Of a stretch of DNA of 64,000 nucleotides, positions 26,959 to 35,463 are shown in pieces; positions within the stretch are counted from its first letter, which is position 1; each line of letters begins with the position of its first letter. The notes beneath the pieces were generated by a model. That model had not been told where the DNA came from, ran no database searches, and saw only the letters and a program-made list of their open reading frames with translations. The stretch is from Kiloniellaceae bacterium (GTDB taxonomy: Bacteria; Pseudomonadota; Alphaproteobacteria; Kiloniellales; Kiloniellaceae): positions 10,844-74,843 of the forward strand of contig JAJFGK010000066.1 of NCBI GenBank assembly GCA_021776195.1. The letters run 5' to 3'. Made by a program: the position numbers and the translations under genes.

Positions 26959-29900
26959 ATGGATCAAGGTTATCAGGATGATGCCAGCGGGCAGGATCCG
27001 CTGACCCCGGCAGGCGCGGCGGCCGCCGAAGGGTCGCCGGACCCGGTCATGACCCAGCTCGCCCAGGCGGCCGGCCCAGGCGGGGCGCCGGCGATCGGTC
27101 AGGTGACGGCGAGCCAAGGCGCGGTTTCGGCGACCCACCTGGATGGGTCCCGGACGGGGATCGCCCAGGGCGATACGCTCTACCAGGGCGATACGCTGGA
27201 GACATCGGCCGACGGCGGGCTCTCCTTGGCGTTTCTCGACGGCACCACCTTCGACCTCGGCGGCAATGCCGTCATCACCCTCGACGAGTTGATTTACAAT
27301 CCGGCCGACGGCAGCGGCTCATTTCTGACCTCCGTCGCCAAGGGCACATTTGTCTTTCTGACCGGCACCATCGCAGGGACGGGGCCGGACGCCATGCTGG
27401 TGAAAACCCCGTCAGGCAACATCGGCGTGCGCGGCACCTCGGTGGCCTGCGCGATCGAGAGTTCGGACACCCAGGTCTGTTCGCTGCTGATCGACCCCGA
27501 CGGCCATGTCGGCGTCGTGGCCTTCATCTTCCCCAATGGCGAGGTGGTCTTTCTCACCGAGGCCTATCAAACGCTCTTCATTTCCGCCGGCGGCGGTCAG
27601 CTGATTCAAATTCTGACGCTCGATCAGATCCAGACGCTCTATTCCGACGTGCTCGACGAGACCGTCCAGGAAACCGAGGCCGGTCCACTGGAAACCCAGG
27701 GTGGGCCGATCGTGCTCACCTCCGGCGGATTCTTCGTGCCCCCGGAAGTCGGCAGCGTTCCGAGTCTGCTTGCCTCGACCCAGGTCATCGACGGGGTCCT
27801 GGTCTTCTCCCTGATCTCGTCCGACACGATCGGCGGGGTCTTCGACGATCCTTTCCTGCAGCTCAACGATCCGACCGCGGTGGCGCCCACGGTCAGCCCT
27901 ATCGCGGCGGATCTGGAGGGGCGCCTGCCAGGCGGCGGCGCCTTCGACCCCGCGAGCCCCAGGGTCGTCATTCTGCAAAGTCTGCCGGTCAACTTCGGCG
28001 GCGATCAGGCCGCCATTTTCGTCTCCGCCCTCGACCTCACGGTCCTCACCCACACCGGCGCCGCCCAGAGCCTCGCCGATCTGACCTCGGGCGGCCAAAA
28101 CCTGGCCTTTACCACGACCACCGGCTCGCTGACCCTGACGGCGCGGATCGCCGACGGTCCCAACGCCGGCCAGTTGGTCTTCCAGATGCTGGTGGACGAG
28201 AACGGCAGCGATGCGGTGGTAAATGCCAATGGCGAGGTCGTCTCGCTCGACGGCGCTTTTTTCCGCTTCGAGCTGTTCTTGCCGCTGGACAACACCAATA
28301 TCGGGGCCGTGGGCGCCGACGATCCGCTGACCCTGGTCTTTGCCTACACCATATCCGACGGCACCGACGACGCGACAGGCACCATCACCATTACCTTGCT
28401 CGACGACGGCCCCGCGATCATCGCAAACCCGGACCAGACGGTTCATGAATCGGCCCTGCCCGATATCGGCAGCGGCGATGACCCGGGGGGCACGACGACC
28501 GCAAGCGGGACCCTGGGGTTCGTCGCCGGCGCCGATGGCGCGATCATCACGGCGGTGACGGTGGCCGGTGTCGCCGGCGTGCCGCAGGGCGACGATCTGG
28601 TGGTGAACGGCGGCTTTTTCACCTTCACCGTGAACGTCTTCACCGGCGCCTATGACTACCTGCTGACCGGCCCGGCCCCTCACGCGGCGGGCAGCGACCT
28701 CCTGGCCCAGATCGTCTCCTACACCGTCACTGACGGGGACGGCGACCCGGTGGTCGGCGGTTTGACCATCCTGATCGACGACGATACGCCCCTGGCGGTG
28801 GCCGACGATGGCGGATCGGTCGACGAATCGGCCCTGTTCGACCAGGGTTCGGGCGGCGGCACGCGCTTTGCGACCGGCAACCTGCTCGACAACGATGTCC
28901 TTGGGGCCGACGGCGCCCTGATCACCTCGGTGAACGGTCAAACCGCGGTCGATGGCGTCATCACCCTGGTCACCGAATTCGGCACCCTGACGGTCTTCAC
29001 CACCGACGCGGCGGCCCAGGCGGCGGAGTTCTCTTCAGCGGGCGACTATCTCTACCGGCTGACTGGGCCGGCCCTCGAGGGCGAGGTCCCGGCAACCGAT
29101 GAGTTCGCCTACAGTCTGACCGACGGCGACGGCGACAGCTCGACCGCGGTCCTGACGATCACGATCAACGACGACCGACCTCTGGCGGTCGATGACGATG
29201 GCGGGTCGGTCGACGAATCGGCGCTCCCCGACGGGGGCTCCGGCGGCGGTACGCGCTTTGCGTCCGGCAATCTGCTGGGCAACGACACGCAGGGAGCCGA
29301 TGGCGCCGCCATCGTCTCGGTGAACGGCCAGGCCGCGGTCGATGGCGTCATCACCCTGGTCACCGAGTTCGGCAGCCTGACGGTCTTCACCACCGACGCG
29401 GCGGCCCAGGCGGCGGATTTTTCCGCGGCGGGCGACTGGATCTACCGACTGGACTCGCCAACCGGCGCTGTGCCGGCCAGCGAGGTCTTCAGCTACGTTC
29501 TGACCGATGGCGACGGCGACAGCTCGACAGCGGATCTGACGATCGGGATCAACGACGACGGGCCCGTGGCGACGGGCGATACTTCCGACGAGGCGACGGT
29601 CTTCGAAGCCGGACTCGACGACGGCTCGGGTCAGGGGCCGCTGACGACGACGATCGTCGGCAGCTTCGCCGACAACATCAATTTCGGCGCGGATGGTTTC
29701 GGCGGCGTCATCCAGGTCCTGGGAGTCTTTCCGGTCAACGGAGTGATCACGATCGCTTCGGAGCCAGGATCGCCGCTCGGCGCCTGGATCCTGGAGGTAA
29801 CGGCGGCGACCGGGGCCTACAGCTTTACCCTGCTCGACGAGAGCCTCACGCATGACGATCCGGCGGCCATTGGCCTGGCGGATGTCATTTCGATCCCGAC

Positions 29901-32808
29901 CTTTACGGCCTTGATGCAGGACGGCGACGGCAACACCATTGCGGCGACCCTCGATGTCGCGCTGGGCGACGATGGGCCGTTCGTCTTCAACGATGCCAAC
30001 CAGGCGGTCGAGGGGGGCAGTCCGGTGACCGGCAACCTGTTGTCCGGCGCCGCTTCCAGCGGTCAGAACAGTGACGCCGACCAGGGTGGCGCCGATGGCA
30101 TTGCGGTCATCGATCAGATCAGCCACGAGGGCATCACCTACACCTTCATCGACGGCGTCATCCTCTCCCAGGGCCAGTTCAGCTTCGAGGTCGGTGTCCT
30201 CACCATCGCGACCGCGCTCGGCGGCAGCTTCTCGATCAATTTGAACGGTCAGACCGGCGCCTTTGGCGGCATGGGCGGCTACAGCTATAGCCCGCCATCG
30301 GTCGCCAACGGCAGCGACGGCGACAGCGAGACCTTCGGCTATCGGGTCGAGGATGGCGACGGCGACAGTGCCCAGGCCAACCTCGTGGTGGCGCTCGAGT
30401 CGGTCGCCGGCGTCCCCGCGGCCACTCTCGCCGTGGCCGGGGACCTGCCTTTCCTGACCGAAGACGTGACCGGGGCGCTCGCCTTTAGCGCGACGCCGGT
30501 GGGCGACGATGCCATCACCCAGATCACCATCTCCGGCTTCCCGGCCGGTTGGGCGGTTCTCACGGGCAGCCTGGCGCTGAGCCAGGGGACGGCGTCGAAT
30601 GTTGTCTTTACCGGCGGCACGCTGACTTTCGACCTGTCCGGTGCCAGCGGCCCGGTCACCGGCAGCGTGAATGTGACGCCGGGTCCGGCGAACGGCGACG
30701 GCGACGCGCTGCTGACCATCAACGCGACCGCCAGCGACGGGGCGTCCAGCGCCTCCAGCAGCAACAGCGGCAACGCACCAATCGCGGTGGACGCCGCGGT
30801 CGATGGCTCCCAGGTCACCCAGGCGACCGCAAGCGGCCTGGAGAACACGACCATCGGTCTCGGCCTTTCCATCGTCCTGGGCGGCGATTCGACCACCTCC
30901 GCCGATGCCACCACGCCGGCCGGCACGGCGGCCGATTCCCAAGGCGGCGCCGACAGCGACGGGTCGGAAGCGGTCACCGAAGTCACTGTCACCTTCTCGT
31001 CGGGAGCCCTTGGTTTCACCCTGCCGCCCTCGATGTCTCAGGCCGATGTGCTGACCGACCAGGGCATCGCGATTTTCGATACCAGCGGCATTTCCTTCGC
31101 CGATGTGCAAGCCCTGGTGGCGAGCCTCCAGGTCACGCCGGCCCAGGGATTCGACGGTGTCATCACCGGCAGCGTCACGACGGTCACCAGCGAGGTAAAT
31201 ACCAACGGTGTCGAGCCGAACGCCTCGAACAACAGCGATACCGATGTCTATCCCTTCACCGTGACCGTGATCGACGCCACACCGGTCGCGCTGGACGATA
31301 ACGGCTCGGTCGACGAGTCCGCTCTTTTCAACGGCACCGGTGGCGGCACGACCACGGCGACCGGCAACCTGCTGGGCAACGATATCCCGGGCGCCGACGG
31401 CGCGGTGATCACCTCGGTCGCGGGTCAGACGCCCAACAACGGCGTCATCGTCATCGAGAGCGCCGTCTGGACACTCTTCGTCTATACCACAAACGCCGCC
31501 GCCCAGAATGCCCAGGCCGGCGTGGCGGGCGCTTACGTTTTCCAACTGACCGGCGCGGTCACCGATGGTCCCGGGCCCGAAGAGGCGACCTTCCCCTACA
31601 TCATCACCGATGGCGACGGCGACGAGGCCACGGCCACTTTGACCGTGACGATCAACGACGACGCTCCACAGGCGGCGGACGACAACCCACCGGCCATGGT
31701 CGCCAACGGCTCGATCACCGTAAACGTGCTGGCCAACGATGCGCTCGGCGCCGACGGCATTGATATCAATGACGGCGTGAGCGTTACCGGCGGTCCGAGC
31801 AATGGCACGGCCTTCTACAACGGCGATGGCGGGATCGCCTATACGCCGAACCAGGGCTTCGTCGGCACCGACAGTTTCACCTATCGGCTGACCGATCGTG
31901 ATGGCGACAGCTCGACAGCCGTCGTCACCGTCCAGGTCAACCCACAGCTCCTTGTCGCTGGACCCCAGCTTTCGGCCGGCGGTGCGGCGGCGGCGCAAGG
32001 TCTGGCGATCACGCTGACCGACCTCCAGTCCGGGGCCATGACCTCTGGCGGTCTGGCGGTGCCCGTCGGAACGGACCCCGACTTCAAGCTCTTGACGTTG
32101 GCGCCCGCCCTCGATGCGGATGCCGGGGACCGGCACAGCCTAACCGTCGATTTCGCCGGAGGCAGCGGGACGATCAACCTCGATGGGTCGGATCTAGCCG
32201 CCGGGCTCGGCGCGCAGATCGGTGCCGATCTCGATTTGGTGGTGCCCGGCGGGGACACGAATGTGACCCTCGGGTGGACCGGCACAGTCCATGAGGGCGC
32301 GCTTTACCGTCTCGGTCCGACCAGCGATCCCGCGGACAAGGCCCTCACGGTCGGGGTGCCAATCGGTTATCTCTTCCTGGACGACCAGGGCCAGGTCGCC
32401 GGGACGGCCCCGGAGACCACGCTCCAGCTCGATGCCGTGGCCAACGACGGTTTCAACCTCGACCTTGGCGATCTGACGGTCGCGCGCTTTACCGGCGCGG
32501 CGCTGGAGACAATCGACATTTCGGGCAATCCCCTGAGTGGCGACCCCACGGCCGAGAACAACAGCCTAACGCTCTCCGCCCAGGACCTTCTCGATTTCGC
32601 CGGCGACCCGAACGGGTCCGACGACTTGACGATCCTAGGCAACGATGGCGATCGGGTGACTCTGGTCGTCCAGGACGCCGATGGCACCGGTCAATGGCAG
32701 CAGGGCGCCTCGGACGGGTCCCTGACGACCTATAGCTACGTCGATGCCACCGGCCTGGTCGCCAGCCTGCGGATCGACGACGAGGTGACCGTCACCGGCG
32801 TCGCCTAA
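26959..32808 (+). CDS. Giant FecR-VCBS/cadherin repeat protein, paralogue of the preceding gene
   Basis: A 1949-residue surface or secreted protein. The ATG at 26959 has GTGGGA 5 bases upstream; an in-frame GTG at 26947 is the alternative. No signal peptide. FecR-like domain at about 45-180 (GDTLYQGDTLETSADGGLSLAFLDGTTFDLG; TPSGNIGVRGTSVACA, Cys164 and Cys174), then a block shared with the first giant protein (ADLEGRLPGGGAFDP to HESALPDIGSGDD), then many VCBS/cadherin-like units ending TDGDGDSSTAxLTI-NDD, including a near-exact 130-residue tandem duplication. It lacks the VWA domain and the RTX nonapeptides of its neighbour; the C-terminus (LTLSAQDLLDFAG, LTILGNDGDRVTL, YSYVDATGLVASLRIDDEV) resembles the last domain of other long adhesins. 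Secretion route is inferred, not shown. Confidence 0.88.
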   Translation: MDQGYQDDASGQDPLTPAGAAAAEGSPDPVMTQLAQAAGPGGAPAIGQVTASQGAVSATHLDGSRTGIAQGDTLYQGDTLETSADGGLSLAFLDGTTFDLGGNAVITLDELIYNPADGSGSFLTSVAKGTFVFLTGTIAGTGPDAMLVKTPSGNIGVRGTSVACAIESSDTQVCSLLIDPDGHVGVVAFIFPNGEVVFLTEAYQTLFISAGGGQLIQILTLDQIQTLYSDVLDETVQETEAGPLETQGGPIVLTSGGFFVPPEVGSVPSLLASTQVIDGVLVFSLISSDTIGGVFDDPFLQLNDPTAVAPTVSPIAADLEGRLPGGGAFDPASPRVVILQSLPVNFGGDQAAIFVSALDLTVLTHTGAAQSLADLTSGGQNLAFTTTTGSLTLTARIADGPNAGQLVFQMLVDENGSDAVVNANGEVVSLDGAFFRFELFLPLDNTNIGAVGADDPLTLVFAYTISDGTDDATGTITITLLDDGPAIIANPDQTVHESALPDIGSGDDPGGTTTASGTLGFVAGADGAIITAVTVAGVAGVPQGDDLVVNGGFFTFTVNVFTGAYDYLLTGPAPHAAGSDLLAQIVSYTVTDGDGDPVVGGLTILIDDDTPLAVADDGGSVDESALFDQGSGGGTRFATGNLLDNDVLGADGALITSVNGQTAVDGVITLVTEFGTLTVFTTDAAAQAAEFSSAGDYLYRLTGPALEGEVPATDEFAYSLTDGDGDSSTAVLTITINDDRPLAVDDDGGSVDESALPDGGSGGGTRFASGNLLGNDTQGADGAAIVSVNGQAAVDGVITLVTEFGSLTVFTTDAAAQAADFSAAGDWIYRLDSPTGAVPASEVFSYVLTDGDGDSSTADLTIGINDDGPVATGDTSDEATVFEAGLDDGSGQGPLTTTIVGSFADNINFGADGFGGVIQVLGVFPVNGVITIASEPGSPLGAWILEVTAATGAYSFTLLDESLTHDDPAAIGLADVISIPTFTALMQDGDGNTIAATLDVALGDDGPFVFNDANQAVEGGSPVTGNLLSGAASSGQNSDADQGGADGIAVIDQISHEGITYTFIDGVILSQGQFSFEVGVLTIATALGGSFSINLNGQTGAFGGMGGYSYSPPSVANGSDGDSETFGYRVEDGDGDSAQANLVVALESVAGVPAATLAVAGDLPFLTEDVTGALAFSATPVGDDAITQITISGFPAGWAVLTGSLALSQGTASNVVFTGGTLTFDLSGASGPVTGSVNVTPGPANGDGDALLTINATASDGASSASSSNSGNAPIAVDAAVDGSQVTQATASGLENTTIGLGLSIVLGGDSTTSADATTPAGTAADSQGGADSDGSEAVTEVTVTFSSGALGFTLPPSMSQADVLTDQGIAIFDTSGISFADVQALVASLQVTPAQGFDGVITGSVTTVTSEVNTNGVEPNASNNSDTDVYPFTVTVIDATPVALDDNGSVDESALFNGTGGGTTTATGNLLGNDIPGADGAVITSVAGQTPNNGVIVIESAVWTLFVYTTNAAAQNAQAGVAGAYVFQLTGAVTDGPGPEEATFPYIITDGDGDEATATLTVTINDDAPQAADDNPPAMVANGSITVNVLANDALGADGIDINDGVSVTGGPSNGTAFYNGDGGIAYTPNQGFVGTDSFTYRLTDRDGDSSTAVVTVQVNPQLLVAGPQLSAGGAAAAQGLAITLTDLQSGAMTSGGLAVPVGTDPDFKLLTLAPALDADAGDRHSLTVDFAGGSGTINLDGSDLAAGLGAQIGADLDLVVPGGDTNVTLGWTGTVHEGALYRLGPTSDPADKALTVGVPIGYLFLDDQGQVAGTAPETTLQLDAVANDGFNLDLGDLTVARFTGAALETIDISGNPLSGDPTAENNSLTLSAQDLLDFAGDPNGSDDLTILGNDGDRVTLVVQDADGTGQWQQGASDGSLTTYSYVDATGLVASLRIDDEVTVTGVA
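28779..29560 (+). repeat. Two-copy 390-bp in-frame tandem repeat
   Basis: Within the second giant gene two successive 130-codon units are almost identical. For example 28943-29028 and 29333-29418 differ at only a few bases (CGCGGTCGATGGCGTCATCA starts both). The period of 390 bases keeps the frame. Each unit encodes one VCBS/cadherin-like domain (DDGGSVDESAL to DGDGDSST). A third, diverged copy lies near 31290-31670. Such repeats expand and shrink by recombination. Confidence 0.8.
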
Positions 32809-32830
32809 TCCCGCCCGCCGAGCCCTATCG

Positions 32831-33259
32831 TCACGGCGTCAGGTCTGGCATGTCCTGGGGCGGCGGCATGGCATCAAAGCTGGGCAGGGCGCGGTTCACC
32901 GGGTCCCAACTGGGCGCCTGGGCGGCGTAGACCGAGAGCTGGGGCTGAAAAACCTCGGGGTCGTCCAGGCTCGAGGCCCGCACGAAGGCCAGGCCCGGCA
33001 TGCCGCTGTTCGTCGAGTAGACCGCCGAGCCGCAGGTCGGGCAGAAGCCCCGGCTGACCAAGGCGCCGCTGTCGGCCGGCGCGTCGTAGAAGCTGAGAGT
33101 GCCGGTGACCTTGAAGGTCTGCTCGGGTACGATCAAATGGGAGCCGTGGCCGGTGCCGCTGGTCTTGCGGCAATCCCGGCAATAGCAGTGGCCGCCGCCC
33201 TTTGCCTCCTGGCCTTCGTATCGCACCGCGCCGCATAGGCATCCACCGGTGAAGGGCAT
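32831..33259 (-). CDS. GFA family zinc protein (CENP-V/GFA domain)
   Basis: A 142-residue protein of the glutathione-dependent formaldehyde-activating enzyme-like family. It carries the zinc ligands in their usual order: GGCLCGAVRY (Cys7, Cys9), HCYCRDCRK (Cys26, Cys28, Cys31) and FCPTCGSAVY (two Cys near 73-76). The ATG is preceded by AAGGAGAG. Although the family name refers to S-hydroxymethylglutathione formation, most members of this size have no proven activity. It lies last in a minus-strand series with a VOC protein and an ECF42-like sigma factor, so it may belong to that stress-type regulon. Confidence 0.88.
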   Translation of the reverse strand: MPFTGGCLCGAVRYEGQEAKGGGHCYCRDCRKTSGTGHGSHLIVPEQTFKVTGTLSFYDAPADSGALVSRGFCPTCGSAVYSTNSGMPGLAFVRASSLDDPEVFQPQLSVYAAQAPSWDPVNRALPSFDAMPPPQDMPDLTP

Positions 33260-33285
33260 GATATCTCTCCTTGTTAGATTTTGGT

Positions 33286-33669
33286 TCAGGCTTGGGTCTC
33301 GAAGGTGATGAGCGCCAATCGAGCGCCCGAGGGATCGGCGAAGACGGCCATGCGGCCGACCCCGGGAATTGACATCGGGGACTGAAGCGCCGTGGCGCCG
33401 GCTTCCACGGCCCTTTGGAAACGGGCCTCGACATCGTCGGCCGTGACGAAGGCTGTCCAGCAGCCCTGCTCCGAGGGCAGGGACGAAAACCCACCGACGG
33501 GCTTTTCGCCGATCATGATGCCGTAGTAGGTGCTGCCGTCCTTCATGGGCAGTTCCGCGATTTTCCAGTCCAGAACCGTTTCATAGAAAGCGCGGATGGC
33601 CACGCCATCTTTGCCTCTATGTTCGATCCAGCAGGGGGCGCCGTGGGGGTTCGTAGCTGTCCCGCTCAT
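33286..33669 (-). CDS. VOC family protein
   Basis: A 127-residue glyoxalase/bleomycin-resistance-fold protein of the Cfp30B-like type (PHGAPCWIEHRGKDGVAIRAFYETVLDWKI; YYGIMIGEKPVGGF; VFADPSGARLALIT). The ATG at 33669 follows CGGAGGAAC. The usual metal ligands are not all evident, so catalysis is uncertain. It begins 64 bases after the sigma factor stop and ends 26 bases before the GFA gene start, consistent with a shared transcript or a regulon of the sigma factor. Confidence 0.85.
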   Translation of the reverse strand: MSGTATNPHGAPCWIEHRGKDGVAIRAFYETVLDWKIAELPMKDGSTYYGIMIGEKPVGGFSSLPSEQGCWTAFVTADDVEARFQRAVEAGATALQSPMSIPGVGRMAVFADPSGARLALITFETQA

Positions 33670-33733
33670 GGTAGTTCCTCCGAGGCTCGCCCGGCGCGTT
33701 GCGCCGTCATAGCAAGGACGCAAGCGCCTGGCC

Positions 33734-34999
33734 TCAACCGACAGCGCGGCTGACTTTTTCTCGCAGCCCCTCGAGGCGTGTCTTCACATGGGTGGTTTCC
33801 GCGGCGGTGCTGCAGAGCTTCAGGGCCCTGCCATAGGCCTCCAGGGCCTCGCTGTGCCGTCCATCGTCTTCCAACAGGGCACCGCGGGCGCCATGGAAGT
33901 AAAGGTAGCCCGACAACCGCTCGGCCAAGGGATCGATCATGGCGAGCGCGGCCGCGCAGCCTTGGGTCTTGGAGACAGCGACCGCGCGATTGAGCGTCAC
34001 GACCGGCGAGGGTTGGATCTGTTCGAGAACCTGGTAGAGACGGTCGATCTCATGCCAGTCGGTGTCCTCTGGCGTCGCGGCGCCACAGTGAACGCCGGCG
34101 AGGGCAGCCTGGACCTGGTAGGACCCGGGCCGGCCCTTGAGAAGGGCCTTTTCCAGCAGGACCCGCGCCTCGGCGATCATTTGACGATCCCAAAGCGCTC
34201 TATCCTGGTTCTCCAACAGCACGATCTCACCGGCTGCGCTCAGCCGCGCCCGCGCCCGCGAGTGCTGAAACAGGCAGAGCGCCAGTAGGCCCATGACCTC
34301 GCTCTGTCCGGGAAAGAGCCGCAGGACCAGGCGCTGCAGCCGGATCGCTTCGTCGCAAAGGGGAACCCGGACATGGGCACCCTCGCCGGCCGAGGAATAG
34401 CCCTCGTTGAACAGCAGATAGAGCATGGACAGGACCGCGGCGAGCCGCTCGGCGCGTTCGGCCGGCGAGGGCGTTTGAAACGAGATTCGGGCGGCCGCGA
34501 CCTTCTGCTTGGCGCGGGTGATGCGCTTTTCCATGGCGCCGGTCCCCACCAGGAAGGCCCGTGCGATTTCCTGGACCGTGAGGCCGGCCACGACTTTCAG
34601 GGCCAGGGCGAGCTGATCGGACAGCGGCAGGACCGGTTGGCAGCAGACGAACAGGAGACGGAGAACATCGTCGCGGTAGTCCTGATTCTCCAGGCGTTCG
34701 ATTGTCTCGGTCTCGACGTCCCGCGCTTCATCCCGATCGGAATCAAGCTCATCCGGCAGCGGGTCGAAACGGGCCTCGCGGCGCAGCGCATCGATCGCCG
34801 CGTTGCGCCCGACCCGGATCAACCAGGCCAGCGGGTCGTCGGGCCGGCCGCGTTCCGGCCAGGTCTTGAGGGCCCGCAGGCAGGCGGTCTGGAAGGCATC
34901 TTCGGCCTTGTGAATGTCGCGGAAGTGCCGGGTCAGCGCCGCCACCGCGCGGGGGCGTGCGGCGGTGAGAATCGCGCCGAGCGGGCCGCGATCGCTCAT
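33734..34999 (-). CDS. RNA polymerase sigma factor, ECF42-like with C-terminal TPR-type extension
   Basis: A 421-residue extracytoplasmic-function sigma factor. Region 2 is visible in RDIHKAEDAFQTACLRALKTWP and PLAWLIRVGRNAAIDALRRE, region 4 in LSDQLALALKVVAGLTVQEIARAFLVGTGAMEKRITRAKQKV. A roughly 230-residue helical extension follows (LYLLFNEGYSSAGEGAH, GLLALCLFQHSRARAR, ALLEDDGRHSEALEAYGRALKL), the hallmark of group ECF42, which uses this TPR-like part in place of an anti-sigma factor. The ATG overlaps the stop of the DGPF gene (ATGA), so the two are translationally coupled. DGPF-protein genes are the known partners and targets of ECF42 factors. The signal it answers is unknown. Confidence 0.93.
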   Translation of the reverse strand: MSDRGPLGAILTAARPRAVAALTRHFRDIHKAEDAFQTACLRALKTWPERGRPDDPLAWLIRVGRNAAIDALRREARFDPLPDELDSDRDEARDVETETIERLENQDYRDDVLRLLFVCCQPVLPLSDQLALALKVVAGLTVQEIARAFLVGTGAMEKRITRAKQKVAAARISFQTPSPAERAERLAAVLSMLYLLFNEGYSSAGEGAHVRVPLCDEAIRLQRLVLRLFPGQSEVMGLLALCLFQHSRARARLSAAGEIVLLENQDRALWDRQMIAEARVLLEKALLKGRPGSYQVQAALAGVHCGAATPEDTDWHEIDRLYQVLEQIQPSPVVTLNRAVAVSKTQGCAAALAMIDPLAERLSGYLYFHGARGALLEDDGRHSEALEAYGRALKLCSTAAETTHVKTRLEGLREKVSRAVG

Positions 35000-35388
35000 G
35001 GATAGGGCGCGGCTTCCAGCCTTTCCGCCGCCAGGACGCCACGCTCGTAGTAGCGCACCGGTCGCACTTCCATAGCCGCTGGATCGATCGGCAGCATTCT
35101 GGCGGTCGCCACGGCTTCTTCGAGCGTCGCGCACTCCACGAAGTAGAATCCGAGCAACTGCTCCTTGGTTTCGGCGAAGGGGCCATCCAGCAGGACCGGG
35201 GCCGTCTTGGCCGCGCGGAGCGTGACCGCGGCGGTGGTCGGCATGAGCCGGGCGAAGGGACCCAGCCTGCCGCTTTCTCTCAGATGGTCCTGCAACGCCT
35301 TGTGCTTGGCGATGATGGCGCCTTCCTCCTCGTCGGTGAGCGTGTCGATCGCCGCCTCCGACCCATAGATCAGTATCGAGTAGAGCAC
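34996..35388 (-). CDS. YCII/DGPF domain protein, partner of the ECF sigma factor
   Basis: A 130-residue YCII-related protein with the signature LLDGPFAETKEQLLGFYFVE (about residues 66-85) that gives the DGPF family its name. The fold is a dimeric ferredoxin-like barrel; no reaction is established. The start is a GTG preceded by GGAGG (ACAGGAGGATCCAACA). The stop overlaps the sigma factor start, the arrangement typical of ECF42 loci, where the sigma factor drives its own DGPF genes. Confidence 0.92.
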   Translation of the reverse strand: MLYSILIYGSEAAIDTLTDEEEGAIIAKHKALQDHLRESGRLGPFARLMPTTAAVTLRAAKTAPVLLDGPFAETKEQLLGFYFVECATLEEAVATARMLPIDPAAMEVRPVRYYERGVLAAERLEAAPYP

Positions 35389-35463
35389 TGTTGGATCCTC
35401 CTGTTTGACCTGAAAGACCAGAGGACGGCCGGCCCGACCGGGATCCGACAGAAGTGCTCTAGA

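Noticed and set aside
29035..32136. A 1033-codon minus-strand frame opposite the second giant gene
   Set aside because: Same reason: reverse reading of Asp/Gly/Thr-rich repeats gives long open frames without independent evidence.
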